This document shows, piece by piece, positions 7,386-16,670 of a stretch of 33,350 nucleotides of DNA (the stretch's first letter is position 1; every line of letters starts with the position of its first letter). The position numbers and the translations under genes are program-made. The stretch is taken from the NCBI RefSeq assembly GCF_022179125.1, contig NZ_BPQG01000087.1, positions 1 to 33,350 on the forward strand. Direction: 5' to 3'. This stretch comes from Methylobacterium cerastii (GTDB lineage Bacteria; Pseudomonadota; Alphaproteobacteria; Rhizobiales; Beijerinckiaceae). The notes beneath the pieces are model-generated. The model made no database searches. It saw only the letters and a list, made by a program, of their open reading frames with translations, and was not told the DNA's origin.

Positions 7386-8096
7386 ATGGCTCCAGCCCAA
7401 CTGGCATCCCCGCTCTGGCATGTCGTGACCGCGCTCGCCCTGGCGGGGACGATGGCCGTCCACGGCGGCACGGTCGACGCCGCACCGCGACAGGTCGCGG
7501 CCGCGACGTCCCGATCCGGTGATGGGAGCGAGACCTATCGTGGCTATCTGATCGAGATCGGTCCGGATGTCCCGAACGCGGAGCTCGACCAGTTGCGTCG
7601 AGCGGCCGAACACCAGGTCGACCTCGTCGAGGCCACCGGGCTCGATGCGCGCACCAAGGCCTTTCTTCGGCGCTTCCCGGTGGTGGTGCAGACCGGCGCC
7701 AACGTTGGCGGCCACTACAGCGGCGGCGACCGCGTCACCATCGCAGTTGCAGACCCGAACGACGACCGACCGATCCTGCTACACGAGTACATGCACATCT
7801 ACCACTTCCGGATGCTGCCAGGCGGGAATCGGAACGCGGACATCCTGACCTATTACGGGCGGGCCAGGGAGGGCGGGTTCTACTCGGCGGGCGCCTATGT
7901 CCTGAAGAACCCGGGCGAGTTCTTCGCGATGACCGCGAGCGTTTACCTGCACGGTCGGCTGGCGCGCGAGCCCTTCACACGTGAGGAGCTTCGGCAGAAA
8001 CAACCGGTCTACTTCGGCTATTTGCACCACCTGTTCGGTAGCCCGCGTGCCGTATCGACCGAGCCTCCTCAAACCTCCGGGACGGCACGGCCATGA
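7386..8096 (+). CDS. Exported HExxH metalloprotease-like protein (gluzincin-type pattern)
   Basis: The protein is 236 aa from ATG 7386, with a gagg site about 10 nt upstream; an in-frame ATG at 7323 lacks a site. Residues 11-33 form a hydrophobic export signal ending DAA. The zinc motif HEYMH is at 133-137, and a distant Glu178 in NPGEFFAMTASVYLHG is well placed as the third ligand. That HExxH...E pattern resembles gluzincins such as anthrax-lethal-factor-like domains. The substrate is unknown; the expected site is the periplasm or outside the cell. It is the first gene of a rightward run of five, and its stop overlaps the next start by 4 nt (ATGA). It is likely controlled through the box at 7264-7280. 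Confidence 0.75.
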   Translation: MAPAQLASPLWHVVTALALAGTMAVHGGTVDAAPRQVAAATSRSGDGSETYRGYLIEIGPDVPNAELDQLRRAAEHQVDLVEATGLDARTKAFLRRFPVVVQTGANVGGHYSGGDRVTIAVADPNDDRPILLHEYMHIYHFRMLPGGNRNADILTYYGRAREGGFYSAGAYVLKNPGEFFAMTASVYLHGRLAREPFTREELRQKQPVYFGYLHHLFGSPRAVSTEPPQTSGTARP

Positions 8097-9013
8097 TCAT
8101 CGACCGACGCTCGCTGGTTCTCGGCACCGCCGCCGTGCTCGCGGCGGGCCGAGCCACCGCCGGAACCGCGTCCCTTCGGCTGTGGCCCGGCGAACCTCCG
8201 GGTGGGGGCGGACCCGACGGGTCGCCCGAGGTCGACGGGAAGGGGGCGGTCAGCAACATCGCCGTTCCCGGCCTGGAGGTGTTCGTGCCTTCCCGGCCGA
8301 CCGGCACGGCGATGCTGGTCGCCGCCGGTGGCGGCTACAAGCGCATCGAGATGGAGAAGGAAGCGCGTCCGGCCGCCCGCTGGCTCGCCGCGCGGGGCAT
8401 CACTGCGTTCGTTCTGAGCTACCGCCTGCCCCGGGAGGGCTGGGCCGACGGACCATTGGCCCCGCTGCAGGACGCGCAGCGCGCCCTGCGCCTGATCCGG
8501 TCGCGGGCCGGGGCGTACGGCGTCGATCCGGATCGGATCGGCATCCTGGGCTTCTCGGCCGGCGGCCACCTGGTGGGTCTCGCCGCAACGCGATCGGCCT
8601 TCGCATCGTATCGCCCGATCGATGCAGCTGACGACCTGCCCGCACGCCCGTCCGCCGCGGCCCTGATCTACCCGATCATCACTTTGGAACCGCCCTACGA
8701 CCATACCTCGACGCGCGTCCAACTGGTCGGTCGCCACCCGACGCCGAGCGAGAGCGCGGAATGGTCGGTCGAGACCCATGTCCGGTCCCGTTGTCCGCCG
8801 GTCTTCCTGACTCAGGCGGCGGACGATCCGATCTCCGACATCGCGAACAGCCGGATCATGGTGCAGGCGTGCGAACGCGCCGGTGTCCGCGTGGAGGCGC
8901 ATACGCTCGTCAGCGGCGGCCACGGCTTCGGGATGGGCCGGCCAGGCACGCCGAGCGCGCAATGGCCGGGCAGGTACGAGGCCTGGCTGCGAACGGTCGG
9001 CGCTCCGGCCTGA
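8093..9013 (+). CDS. Tat-exported alpha/beta hydrolase (carboxylesterase-like)
   Basis: The protein is 306 aa. The N-terminus, DRRSLVLGTAAVLAAGRATA, resembles a twin-arginine signal. The hydrolase domain has the oxyanion segment AAGGGYKR (about 77-84), nucleophile Ser155 in GFSAGG, acid Asp244/245 in QAADDPISD and His277 in SGGHGFG. This arrangement is typical of BD-FAE / acetyl-xylan-esterase-like and carboxylesterase relatives (GxSxGG with an HGG-like loop, here GGG). The substrate is unknown. ATGA overlap with the upstream metalloprotease gene indicates coupling. Being exported next to an exported protease-like protein fits a shared envelope or extracellular job. Confidence 0.85.
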   Translation: MIIDRRSLVLGTAAVLAAGRATAGTASLRLWPGEPPGGGGPDGSPEVDGKGAVSNIAVPGLEVFVPSRPTGTAMLVAAGGGYKRIEMEKEARPAARWLAARGITAFVLSYRLPREGWADGPLAPLQDAQRALRLIRSRAGAYGVDPDRIGILGFSAGGHLVGLAATRSAFASYRPIDAADDLPARPSAAALIYPIITLEPPYDHTSTRVQLVGRHPTPSESAEWSVETHVRSRCPPVFLTQAADDPISDIANSRIMVQACERAGVRVEAHTLVSGGHGFGMGRPGTPSAQWPGRYEAWLRTVGAPA

Positions 9014-9032
9014 CATCCGACGACCACCGATC

Positions 9033-9425
9033 ATGGGAAAGACCGTGAACCCGACGCGATCGCGACCCGTATCCGCATGCGTCCTGGCCCTGCTCGCCGG
9101 GCCGGCGATGGCCGACACCTTGCCGCTCCGCCACGGGGCCTACGTGACGGTCGGCACGGACTGCAAGGATCCCCCGAACGTCGCCCTGCGGACTTACGAC
9201 GGCGCAGGCATCGGCAGTTCCAAGTCGAACGACTGCCGGCCCCGCGTCGTGTCCCGGCAAGGAAACGTGTTCGAGATCGAGCAGTCCTGCCGGCAATACG
9301 GCGGACCGGATCTCCCCCGGGCGACCGAGCGTTCGACCGTTCGCGTCGACGGTCCAACGGCCTTCACCGACCTGACGAACAGTGCAGCCGAAGGCTACCG
9401 CCTCTGTCCCGAACTGAAGCCTTGA
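9033..9425 (+). CDS. Small secreted protein of unknown function (four Cys)
   Basis: The protein is 130 aa starting at ATG 9033, 19 bp after the esterase stop. The signal peptide runs to about residue 27 (SACVLALLAGPAMA then DTLPL). The mature part has four cysteines (TDCKD, NDCRP, QSCRQ, RLCPE), which could make two disulfides in the periplasm. I recognise no domain. Position inside the five-gene rightward run suggests function with the neighbouring exported enzymes. Confidence 0.7.
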   Translation: MGKTVNPTRSRPVSACVLALLAGPAMADTLPLRHGAYVTVGTDCKDPPNVALRTYDGAGIGSSKSNDCRPRVVSRQGNVFEIEQSCRQYGGPDLPRATERSTVRVDGPTAFTDLTNSAAEGYRLCPELKP

Positions 9426-9457
9426 GCATGCCGGTCGATGATGACGGAGGACCTGGG

Positions 9458-10288
9458 ATGACCTGCGCGATCGAGACCGTTCACGTGGCTTACGGCATCT
9501 CCAGGGCGGATGCGATCCGCGACGCCCTTCGTATGGAAGGGTGTACGGAACGCGTGGTCGCGCTTCCCGCTACCCTGAGCCATGGCCCCATCGATCCGCC
9601 GGACCCGGACACGCGCCAGGCGTGGGTCAGAACCGTCCTGCGGTGCGCTCCCGACGATGACTGGCGCGAGCCCGAGGAGCCTTGGGCCGAAGCGACCACG
9701 GCCGACGTGTATCCGGTTTATTGGGTCTGTCTGACCGACGCCGGGGAGCACGCCTGCTTCCTGGAGTTCGCCTTCCGCATGGCCGTGCGTCCGTTCGACA
9801 TCGTCGATGCGACCGGTCTGGACTTCGTCACCCGGGACGGCGTGCGATCGCCGTGGTCTCTCGGCCTGATGCGGCCCGAGGACATCGTCACCTCCGGCCT
9901 GAGGGAGAGACGACGCCCCTACTCAGAAGCCGAGGCCCACGCGGCGTCAGCGACATGGGCACGGTTGCGGGCCGAGAATGCGCCGCTCCGCATCGTGCGG
10001 GACGGATGCCTGGTGTCGGCGCCGTTGACGCACTTCGATGCCGCCCTCGTCGCGCAGGGCAGGCCGGAATGGGAGATCGTCGCCGGGTTAATCGGGCGGG
10101 CGTTGCATCACCTGTCCTTCGAGGTCGACCCACCGGGCCAGTGCGTCGGCGACGTTGTCCTGTTCGGCCGCGTGCTGGCACTCGGCGCCGAGGGTGCCCT
10201 CGACGTCAGGGGCGCCGGGCCAGGGATGCGCGACTACGAGGTTCGCCTTCCGGCCATTCGTCCGCATCCGGACAGGATCCCGGGCTGA
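9458..10288 (+). CDS. DUF1835/DUF3658-like protein
   Basis: The protein is 276 aa. I chose ATG 9458 because ggagg lies 7 nt upstream; an earlier in-frame ATG at 9428 lacks a site. The N-terminal part (VHVAYGISRADAIRDALR, then VVALPATLSHGPIDPPD) fits DUF1835. The C-terminal part (ATWARLRAENAPLRIVRDG, then APLTHFDAALVAQ) fits DUF3658. Members commonly carry these two together; no biochemical role is known to me. There is no signal peptide, so it should be cytosolic, unlike the three upstream genes. It continues the same operon with a 32-bp gap. Confidence 0.72.
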   Translation: MTCAIETVHVAYGISRADAIRDALRMEGCTERVVALPATLSHGPIDPPDPDTRQAWVRTVLRCAPDDDWREPEEPWAEATTADVYPVYWVCLTDAGEHACFLEFAFRMAVRPFDIVDATGLDFVTRDGVRSPWSLGLMRPEDIVTSGLRERRRPYSEAEAHAASATWARLRAENAPLRIVRDGCLVSAPLTHFDAALVAQGRPEWEIVAGLIGRALHHLSFEVDPPGQCVGDVVLFGRVLALGAEGALDVRGAGPGMRDYEVRLPAIRPHPDRIPG

Positions 10289-10310
10289 TCAAGTCGGTGC
10301 CCTCGATAGG

Positions 10311-10802
10311 ATGATAGGAATGATCGATACCTCAAGCCTCAACGTCCGCCGCGCCGACCACGTGGGGTTCGCCGTCGCCTCCCTCGACGAGGCGCTCCGC
10401 TTCTGGGTGGAGGGGTTGGGCGCACGTCTGTTGCGGACCGGCGACATGGGCGGCAAGTTCCTGGGGCAGGTCACGGGTGCCCACGGCGCGCGGGTGCGCA
10501 TGGCAGTGGTGTCGCTCGGGGGGCAAGCTGTCGAACTGCTTGAGTATCGGGGAACGAGCCCACCTGCGGCGGCGCCCGCGCCGTTCGATCCGGGCTCTGC
10601 ACATCTTGCCCTGATCGTCGACGATCTCGACGCGGTCTTGTCCCGCATTGTGGGCCATGGCTGGAAGGCCCAGGGCATACCGCAGCCGATCCCCACAGGC
10701 GAACGGGCCGGAACGCGGGTGGTCTATGCCGTCGGTCCGGACGGTTCCACCATCGAATTCATGCAGCCGCCGCCCGCGGGGCGCCACGCGACTTTGACTT
10801 AG
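10311..10802 (+). CDS. VOC-superfamily (glyoxalase/methylmalonyl-CoA-epimerase-like) protein
   Basis: The protein is about 163 aa. Two betaalphabetabetabeta modules are visible: RRADHVGFAVASLDEALRFW with a first-module metal ligand His, and AHLALIVDDLDAVLSRI, ending in GPDGSTIEFMQ with the usual Glu ligand. The size and IDHVG-AV-SLDEAL-F pattern resemble methylmalonyl-CoA epimerase and lactoylglutathione lyase relatives; which reaction it catalyses cannot be told. ATG 10311 and ATG 10320 are both possible; agg at 10308-10310 suits the second slightly better. It is the last gene of the rightward run, 22 bp after the DUF1835/3658 gene. Confidence 0.83.
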   Translation: MIGMIDTSSLNVRRADHVGFAVASLDEALRFWVEGLGARLLRTGDMGGKFLGQVTGAHGARVRMAVVSLGGQAVELLEYRGTSPPAAAPAPFDPGSAHLALIVDDLDAVLSRIVGHGWKAQGIPQPIPTGERAGTRVVYAVGPDGSTIEFMQPPPAGRHATLT

Positions 10803-10989
10803 GATATAGGTCGAGCCGTTTTGGTCTTCGTTAAGGCACCGCATGGTCGGTCCTGAGCCAAATCCATGTCCGCTTCCGAGTTCCGAGATCCCTTTGAGGG
10901 CTGATAGGCATCCGCATTGGGTCGGATGCGGCAGGTCCGCCTCCAGAGAAGGGTCAGGGTCTGCAAAAGCTTATAACAGCTCTCGGCCA
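10803..10989. repeat. Intergenic region with dispersed-repeat motif
   Basis: There is no gene. Positions 10917-10931 carry ttgggtcggatgcgg, repeated exactly at 29743-29757. The wider pattern (ggtcgg...tccgc) appears twice here, around 10843-10876 and 10916-10942. It looks like decayed copies of a short intergenic repeat that also occurs near 1396 and 23132. Confidence 0.45.
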
Positions 10990-11439
10990 TCACCGTATTT
11001 CGATGCAAGCGGACACATCGGACGCTTCACCCGCCGCTGCAAACGCCCGACGGGCGCGCTCGATCTCTGCGTGGTGGGTCTCAGCCCAGATCCACACACC
11101 ACAGAACGCTGCCCCCAAGCTCTCGCCGAGTGGCGTCAGCGTGTAATCCACGTGCGGCGGGATCACCGGATGCACGGTACGTCGCACAAGACCATCCCGC
11201 TCCATCTGCCGAACCGTCTGCGTCAGCATCTTTTGGCTGATTCGACCCACCGCCTTGCCGAGTTGCGTGAACCGTAGGGTGCCATGCTCGTCTAGAGCCT
11301 CAAGGATCAGCATAGTCCACTTGTCGGCCACCTTGGCGATGATGTCGTTCACCAGCACCTCGATCGTCGGATCGACGTCCTTCGGGATCGGCCCCCTCCG
11401 TCGTGCCTCGATCATGGGGTCTGGGGTAGCCCTACGCAT
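10990..11439 (-). CDS. HxlR-family transcriptional regulator
   Basis: The protein is 149 aa. The HxlR winged helix spans about residues 25-125: VADKWTMLILEALDEHGTLR, FTQLGKAVGRISQKMLTQTV, RQMERDGLVRRTVHPVIPPH and VDYTLTPLGESL are textbook for the family. It lacks the N-terminal Cys used for redox or aldehyde sensing in some members. The start ATG 11439 has ggagag about 9 nt upstream. It is divergent from the diguanylate cyclase gene with 59 bp between, so it may control that gene or itself. Confidence 0.92.
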   Translation of the reverse strand: MRRATPDPMIEARRRGPIPKDVDPTIEVLVNDIIAKVADKWTMLILEALDEHGTLRFTQLGKAVGRISQKMLTQTVRQMERDGLVRRTVHPVIPPHVDYTLTPLGESLGAAFCGVWIWAETHHAEIERARRAFAAAGEASDVSACIEIR

Positions 11440-11456
11440 CCGACGCTCTCCTTTCG

Positions 11457-11483
11457 GTAAGTACCAATCTTTTCGGTGCCTAC
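11457..11483. promoter_or_regulatory. Candidate HxlR operator between divergent genes
   Basis: An imperfect inverted repeat gtaagtacc-N9-ggtgcctac (7 of 9 paired) lies between the HxlR and GGDEF starts. It includes the short palindrome ggtaagtacc (11456-11465). Dyads of this spacing are usual for dimeric winged-helix regulators; binding is inferred. Confidence 0.35.
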
Positions 11484-11498
11484 TTCAGTCTGGAGAGC

Positions 11499-12335
11499 GT
11501 GATCGATAATTTCTTCGGCGACAACAACGAAGGTCGCCGTCATGAACTTCTCAGGCAACACCATCCGCTGATCGCACTGGCCGGCTGGCGCCTCGGACCG
11601 CGGGCAGCTTGCGGCGTCGCGCTGGTGGCGGCCTTCCTCAACATCCTCCCCATCCATGGGTTCGACGCTGGCCTGTCACCGCTCGCGGCGACGGTCCGTG
11701 CCGTGGTTCGGCTCGGAGCCTACGCGTTCGTCGTCGCCACCGTCTGCGTTTTGCGACGGGTCTACGAGCGGGAGCGATACGCAGCCCGTCACGACGCGCT
11801 GACGGGTATCCTGAACCGGGCATCGTTCGAGGCGCACGCTCACTTGGCCCTGGGAGGATGCGCGGCGAACGGATCGGTGACGGTGCTGGCCCTCGCGGAC
11901 ATCGACGGCTTCAAGTCCGTCAACGACACGTCCGGACATGCGGAAGGCGACGAGGTCCTCATCAGGTTAGCGTTGGCCGGCGTCGCAGCAATCGGTTGGG
12001 GCGACCGCTTCGGGCGGCTCGGGGGAGACGAGTTCGTCTTCCTGTTGCAGTCGAGCACGGTCGCGGCGGCGGTCTCCCGTGTGGAGACGATCCACCGGCG
12101 CCTCCGCGACGGCCTGAGCGGATCGAGACATCACATCGGCGTCAGCATGGGAGCCCTCGTCGTGAGTCCCGGCACGACCCTGGACTGGGCGACCGCGATC
12201 CGCGAGGCCGACCGCCTCATGTACGTCGCGAAGCGCGCCGGGACGGGGGGAGTCCGGGTCGAGAGTTTCGGGGGAAGCACAGTCTGTAGGTCAACAGCGG
12301 CAGGCGCCGACGAGGCGCCGCTCGCAGCGGCATGA
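11499..12335 (+). CDS. GGDEF-domain diguanylate cyclase with short membrane N-terminus
   Basis: The protein is 278 aa if GTG 11499 is used (ggag very close, so the start is uncertain). Residues about 25-85 contain two probable membrane segments (AACGVALVAAFLNILPIHG and VVRLGAYAFVVATVCVLRRV). The GGDEF domain covers about 93-258: DALTGILNR, the metal-binding LADIDGFKSVNDTSGHAEGD, and the active site GRLGGDEF at about 173-179. An intact GGDEF with this Mg site predicts c-di-GMP synthesis from two GTP. The inhibitory RxxD site five residues upstream reads GWGD, so product inhibition is probably lost. The N-terminus is shorter than usual MASE sensor modules and may be truncated. Confidence 0.88.
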   Translation: MIDNFFGDNNEGRRHELLRQHHPLIALAGWRLGPRAACGVALVAAFLNILPIHGFDAGLSPLAATVRAVVRLGAYAFVVATVCVLRRVYERERYAARHDALTGILNRASFEAHAHLALGGCAANGSVTVLALADIDGFKSVNDTSGHAEGDEVLIRLALAGVAAIGWGDRFGRLGGDEFVFLLQSSTVAAAVSRVETIHRRLRDGLSGSRHHIGVSMGALVVSPGTTLDWATAIREADRLMYVAKRAGTGGVRVESFGGSTVCRSTAAGADEAPLAAA

Positions 12336-12407
12336 CGCATCCCCGCCGGGCTCGGCCAGCCTTGGTGGCCGGTCGCAGAAGTGAAGTCGCTCAAACCGCA
12401 ACCCGAA

Positions 12408-12424
12408 GCGGCCGGCAAGGCCGC
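12408..12424. terminator. Hairpin between convergent genes
   Basis: A perfect 6-bp stem gcggcc/ggccgc with a 5-nt loop lies directly after the stop of the leftward gene at 12425 and 72 bp after the GGDEF stop. Such a position suits a shared, bidirectional terminator, although no T-run is present. Confidence 0.35.
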
Positions 12425-12778
12425 CTAAGGTAGGGCGCCGATCATGCCTTTGGCCTGGGTCATGGTGTTCTCGCACGAACGCTTGTCACCCCTCCGGTTC
12501 TCGTCGGTGGCCCGGTTGATGAACGTTCTGGCGACGGCGACGTGGTCGGCGGTCGTGACCATGTCGGGATCGCTCGGTGCGGCGAGGCGCGCCGTGGTGA
12601 TGCCTCGCGGCGAGCCGGTTCGGAGGGTGTGCCCCTCCTGCAGGCCGGCGACCTGAACCGCCCCGGCGCTATCGAGACGGCGCTCGATGGTGCCGATCTG
12701 CTCGGCGTAAGAGGAGGCCATCGCGGGAAGCCGGAGTATGGCGAGGGTAAGGGCGGCAAGGTTGGGGACGATGCGCAT
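12425..12778 (-). CDS. Small secreted protein of unknown function
   Basis: The protein is 117 aa. Residues 1-22 form a signal peptide (MRIVPNLAALTLAILRLPAM, cleavage about ASS). The C-terminal third (ADHVAVARTFINRATDENRR, then SCENTMTQAKGMIG) is amphipathic and helical and contains the only Cys. No catalytic motif is seen and I do not recognise a named family. Convergent with the GGDEF gene and separated by about 260 bp from the hybrid kinase upstream, so it is probably a single-gene unit. Confidence 0.62.
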   Translation of the reverse strand: MRIVPNLAALTLAILRLPAMASSYAEQIGTIERRLDSAGAVQVAGLQEGHTLRTGSPRGITTARLAAPSDPDMVTTADHVAVARTFINRATDENRRGDKRSCENTMTQAKGMIGALP

Positions 12779-13036
12779 CGGGGTGGCCTTCGACTTGACG
12801 GCAGCATCCTGGTTCCGCCCGTCGAGCTTTCGACCCGATGCCGTCCCTCACCCGTCGATGCGAGGGTAGCGCTTCCCAGAGCGTACGCCCCTCGCCATGC
12901 TGCGTCGCAACATGAAACGCGTGGCAGGTCCGTCTCCCGGTATCCCCAGGTTCGCCTGGCCATCGTCGAAGCATCGGGCGGAGCACGCGATGGCGACCGA
13001 TAGGCCGGATCGGACAATGCGGATGCGATCCGGCGT

Positions 13037-16000
13037 CTACTCCAACATCGCCCGGCGTCGCAGGCGCTTGGAGGCGGCCCGACGGAGGATACGCGACAAC
13101 GCCTCGACCGAGTACGGCTTCTGCAGGAGCTCGAAGCCGTGGTCGGTTTCCTGGGCAAGCACATGGCTGTAGCCGCTGGTCAGCACCACCGGCAGGCCCG
13201 GATACAACCGTCGCACCTGGCGTCCAAAATCGACGCCGTTCATGCCCGGCATGACCACATCGGAGAAAACGACATCGTAACTGCCGGGGCTTCCTGCCAG
13301 CGCCGCCAGGGCGTCGTCGGCGTTCGTCACCCAATGGGTGCCGTAACCGAGTTCCTGGAGGGTCTGGGTCGAGAAGGTCCCGACCTCGCGGTTGTCCTCG
13401 ACGACGAGGACGTGGGTGCCGCGTCCGTCGACGACTTTGTCAACGAACGTGGGTTCTTCGGGTATGCCGAAATCGATCTCCGCGCGCGGGAGGTAGAGCG
13501 AGAATGTGGTGCCGCGTCCGACCTCGCTCTCGACCACGACCTCGCCACCCGATTGCTTGGCGAAGCCGAACACCTGGGACAGGCCGAGGCCGGTGCCCTG
13601 GCCGACGCCCTTGGTCGTGAAGAACGGTTCGAAGATCCGGTCGATCTGATCCACGGGGATGCCGGAACCGGTGTCAGTGAGCGAGATCCGGACGAAGTCG
13701 CCGTTCCGCTCGGGTTGCGAGCGCATCGCGGGCACGACGCCCACCGCCTCCACAACAATGTCGAGTTTCCCCTCCCCCTCCATCGCGTCGCGGGCGTTGA
13801 CCGCCATGTTCACCAGGGCGGTGTCGAGTTGGCTCGGGTCCGCATTGATGTAGCAGGGCTCGCCGCCGACGTGGATCGCGACTGTAATCCGTGCGCCGGT
13901 AAGGGTGCCGACCATTTCGCCGATGGCCCGGACGCTGCGCCCGGCATCGAACACCTCCGGGCGCAACGCCTGCCGACGAGCAAAGGCGAGGAGCTGCCCC
14001 GTCAGCTTGGCGGCTCGGTCTACGGTGTCGGAGATCGCGCCGACGTACCGGGCCCGCCGGTCCTCGGACAGGTCCGGGCGCTTGAGCAGGTCGGTCGATG
14101 ACTTGATGACCGTGAGCAGGTTGTTGAAATCGTGCGCTACGCCCCCGGTCAACTGGCCGACGGCCTCAAGCTTCTGCGATTGCCGCAACGCCTCCTCGGC
14201 CTGCAAAAGGCTGGCGGCGCGCTCCTTCTCCAAGGTGACGTCGCGGGAGACACAGTAGAGCAGCCCTTCAACCGGAACGGCTGTCCAGGACAGGGTTCGA
14301 TAGCCTCCGTCGCGCGCCCGAAAACGGTTCTCGAAGGCGAGCGTGAGCGCACCGTCGGCGAGGCGCTTGACCTCAGCCCGCGTCCTTTCCCGGTCCTCGG
14401 GATGTTCGAGCCACTCCGAGGTCTTCCCGACGATGTCGTGGTAGTCCCATCCCAGGATACGGTGCCACGCCGGATTGATGCTCACCCAGATCCCGTTCGC
14501 GTCGGCGACGCCAAGCATGTCCTGGCTCACATGCCAGATTCGGTCGCGCTCCTTGGTGCGCTCGGCGACCTGGGCCGCCAGCGTCTCGTTTAGAGCCCGC
14601 AACGCGCCCTGGGCGCGGACGCGCTCGACTGCGTCCCAGATCCGGGCCGAGACCTCCTCGACCAACCCTACCTCGTCGGGCGTCCAGGCCCGCGGCTCCC
14701 GCTGGTTCACGTAGACGACCGAGCGTAAGCGTCCCTCGTGGACCTGGGGGACGGCAACGATGGCGCCGATGCCGAAGGCGTCCATCCCCAGGCCGGCCGT
14801 GTCCGCATCCGCCTCGACGTCGGGATAGACCGACGTCCGGCCGTTCCGGAGGTTGGCAACGTTCCCGGGGCCGAACGCATCAAGGGGGTAGGTGTCGGCG
14901 AGCGTCGCGACGCCGTCGACGTACTCGGTGCCGAGGGTGACGGAGAGGCCGTCCTCCTCGACGAAGCCGTAGCCCACCCGGCTCGCGCGGAGATGGCGTC
15001 CGAGGGCGTCGACGGCCGCCTGCATCCGCCCGCGCGGGCCGCCCTGGTCGCGAAGGGTGTCGGTCAGGTCGAGCAGGAAGCGCTGCCGCGCCTCGGATGC
15101 GCGCTGCTCCGCGACCCGCCGCTCCAGTTCGGCGTTGACCTTCCTGAGGCGACGCTCGTCCAGACGGCGGCCGGTGACGTCCGAGACGGTGAGCACGGCC
15201 CCGACGACCGCTCCGCCCTGGAGGATGGGGGCATTCGAGCAAACGACCTCGATGGGCGTCCCGTCATGATGGAAGAACGTGGCGTCGCGCTGCCGGAGGG
15301 TCTTCCCCTCCCGGATGGCTTGCACGAAACAGCATTCGGACGCCGGAAACAGCCGCCCGTCCGGATGATGGTGGTGGGCGGCCTCGTGCAGGTCCTGTCC
15401 GAGTAGGGCGTCGGCGTCCCATCCGAGCAGGATGTGCGCGGTCCGGTTGGCGAAGGTGACCAGGCCGTCGCGGTCGAGTTGGATCACGGCCTCGCTGACG
15501 TGGTCCGTTACGGTCTGGAGTAGGTCGGTCTGCCGCTGCAGCGCCTCAGCAGCCAAACGTTGGTCCGTCCGGTCCCTCAGGATCTTGAGATAGCCGACAT
15601 GCGTACCGTCTTCGGCGCGGAGCGGCATCATCTCGCCCAGGCCAAAGAACCGCGACCCGTCCTTGCGCACGTGCCAGCGCTCGTCATTGCCGCGGCCCTC
15701 CTCGCGGCTCACGCGCATCTCGCGCTCGGGCGCACCGTCCACCGCGTCCTCCTCGGTGAAGAACAGCCGTGCCGGCCTGCCGAGCATATCGGCCTCGGAC
15801 CAGCCGAGGATGGCCTCGGCACCGGCACTCCAACCGGTCACGAGGCCGTCGAGGTCGGTTGTCACGATGGCGTAGTCGCGGGCGCTGTCGAGGATCTGGC
15901 CGTGGCGGACGTCCGCTTCCCGGGCGGTGCGCAGGGCGTCGTCGCGCGCCACCATCGACCGACGCAGTTCCATCTGCGCCATGACCTGCCGCCCCAGTGC

Positions 16001-16462
16001 CTCCAGGGCCTCGGTCTGTTCGGTCGTCAGCCCCTCCGGTCGGGGTTTCATGTCGATCACGCACAGAGTCCCCAGTGGAACGCCCTCGGGCGTCTCCAGC
16101 CGCGCACCGGCATAAAACTTCAGCCGCGGCTCCCCGGTGACCAGCGCGTTGTCGCGGGTCCGGGGGTCGGCGGTTAGATCCGGGATGACCAACAGGCCGG
16201 GCTGCCGCAGGGCGTGGGCACAGACCGACTGCGACAGCGGGGTCTGGCAGGGGTCGAAGCCGACCCGGGCCTTGAACCACTGCCGGTCGCCGGCGACGAG
16301 GCTGACGAGCGCGACCGACGTCCCGCAGATCCGGGACGCCAGCAGAACGATGTCATCGAAGCCTCGCTCGGCCTCGGTATCGAGGATGCCATAGCCGTCG
16401 AGCGTCGCGAGCCTCGCCGGATCGTAGGCGGCTTCCGCGATGGCATCCTCAGGCGCGGCCAT
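13037..16462 (-). CDS. Soluble hybrid histidine kinase with GAF-PAS-PAS-GAF-PAS sensory array and receiver
   Basis: The protein is 1141 aa without transmembrane helices or signal. Domains in order: GAF (about 18-170; [40 protein letters not shown]), PAS (190-300), PAS (310-430), GAF (460-615), PAS (640-745), HisKA with His777 in [14 protein letters not shown], HATPase_c (about 875-995; [29 protein letters not shown]) and a receiver domain (1016-1130) with Asp1068 in [13 protein letters not shown] and a Lys in LLQKPYS. Such cytosolic array kinases in Rhizobiales often sense light, redox or small ligands; the signal is not evident. Its start overlaps the upstream parD-like gene by 14 bp, suggesting co-translation, which is unusual. 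No separate response regulator is adjacent. Confidence 0.92.
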   Translation of the reverse strand: MAAPEDAIAEAAYDPARLATLDGYGILDTEAERGFDDIVLLASRICGTSVALVSLVAGDRQWFKARVGFDPCQTPLSQSVCAHALRQPGLLVIPDLTADPRTRDNALVTGEPRLKFYAGARLETPEGVPLGTLCVIDMKPRPEGLTTEQTEALEALGRQVMAQMELRRSMVARDDALRTAREADVRHGQILDSARDYAIVTTDLDGLVTGWSAGAEAILGWSEADMLGRPARLFFTEEDAVDGAPEREMRVSREEGRGNDERWHVRKDGSRFFGLGEMMPLRAEDGTHVGYLKILRDRTDQRLAAEALQRQTDLLQTVTDHVSEAVIQLDRDGLVTFANRTAHILLGWDADALLGQDLHEAAHHHHPDGRLFPASECCFVQAIREGKTLRQRDATFFHHDGTPIEVVCSNAPILQGGAVVGAVLTVSDVTGRRLDERRLRKVNAELERRVAEQRASEARQRFLLDLTDTLRDQGGPRGRMQAAVDALGRHLRASRVGYGFVEEDGLSVTLGTEYVDGVATLADTYPLDAFGPGNVANLRNGRTSVYPDVEADADTAGLGMDAFGIGAIVAVPQVHEGRLRSVVYVNQREPRAWTPDEVGLVEEVSARIWDAVERVRAQGALRALNETLAAQVAERTKERDRIWHVSQDMLGVADANGIWVSINPAWHRILGWDYHDIVGKTSEWLEHPEDRERTRAEVKRLADGALTLAFENRFRARDGGYRTLSWTAVPVEGLLYCVSRDVTLEKERAASLLQAEEALRQSQKLEAVGQLTGGVAHDFNNLLTVIKSSTDLLKRPDLSEDRRARYVGAISDTVDRAAKLTGQLLAFARRQALRPEVFDAGRSVRAIGEMVGTLTGARITVAIHVGGEPCYINADPSQLDTALVNMAVNARDAMEGEGKLDIVVEAVGVVPAMRSQPERNGDFVRISLTDTGSGIPVDQIDRIFEPFFTTKGVGQGTGLGLSQVFGFAKQSGGEVVVESEVGRGTTFSLYLPRAEIDFGIPEEPTFVDKVVDGRGTHVLVVEDNREVGTFSTQTLQELGYGTHWVTNADDALAALAGSPGSYDVVFSDVVMPGMNGVDFGRQVRRLYPGLPVVLTSGYSHVLAQETDHGFELLQKPYSVEALSRILRRAASKRLRRRAMLE

Positions 16463-16643
16463 GGGCCGACCCGTTCGATGCTGTTACGCGGAGGGACTTC
16501 GCCTCGTCGTGCTCGATCAGAAGTCTGAGCGCCGACCTGACGACCTCGCTGATGGATGTGTAGTCCCCCTTGGCGACCTGCCCTTCGACGTAGGCGATCA
16601 GCGGCTCGGTCAGGGCGATGTGTCGGGAGTGCTTGGCGGCCAT
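16449..16643 (-). CDS. parD: ParD-like ribbon-helix-helix antitoxin, no ParE partner
   Basis: The 64-aa protein begins MAAKHSRHIALTEPLIAYVE and continues QVAKGDYTSISEVVRSALRLL, the standard ParD RHH layout (beta strand then two helices). Known role of the family: DNA-binding antitoxin that neutralises ParE and represses its own operon. Here the downstream position normally held by parE is taken by the hybrid histidine kinase, whose start overlaps it by 14 bp. The C-terminal tail that would wrap ParE is short. A perfect 20-bp palindrome 28 bp upstream is its likely operator. It may be a solitary regulator rather than an antitoxin. Confidence 0.82.
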   Translation of the reverse strand: MAAKHSRHIALTEPLIAYVEGQVAKGDYTSISEVVRSALRLLIEHDEAKSLRVTASNGSAHGRA

Positions 16644-16670
16644 CCGCTGCCCCTAGCATCTCCCTGGGAC

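Noticed and set aside
13139-15406. Plus-strand frames of 320 and 222 aa inside the hybrid kinase
   Set aside because: Antisense to well-defined HATPase, receiver and GAF domains.
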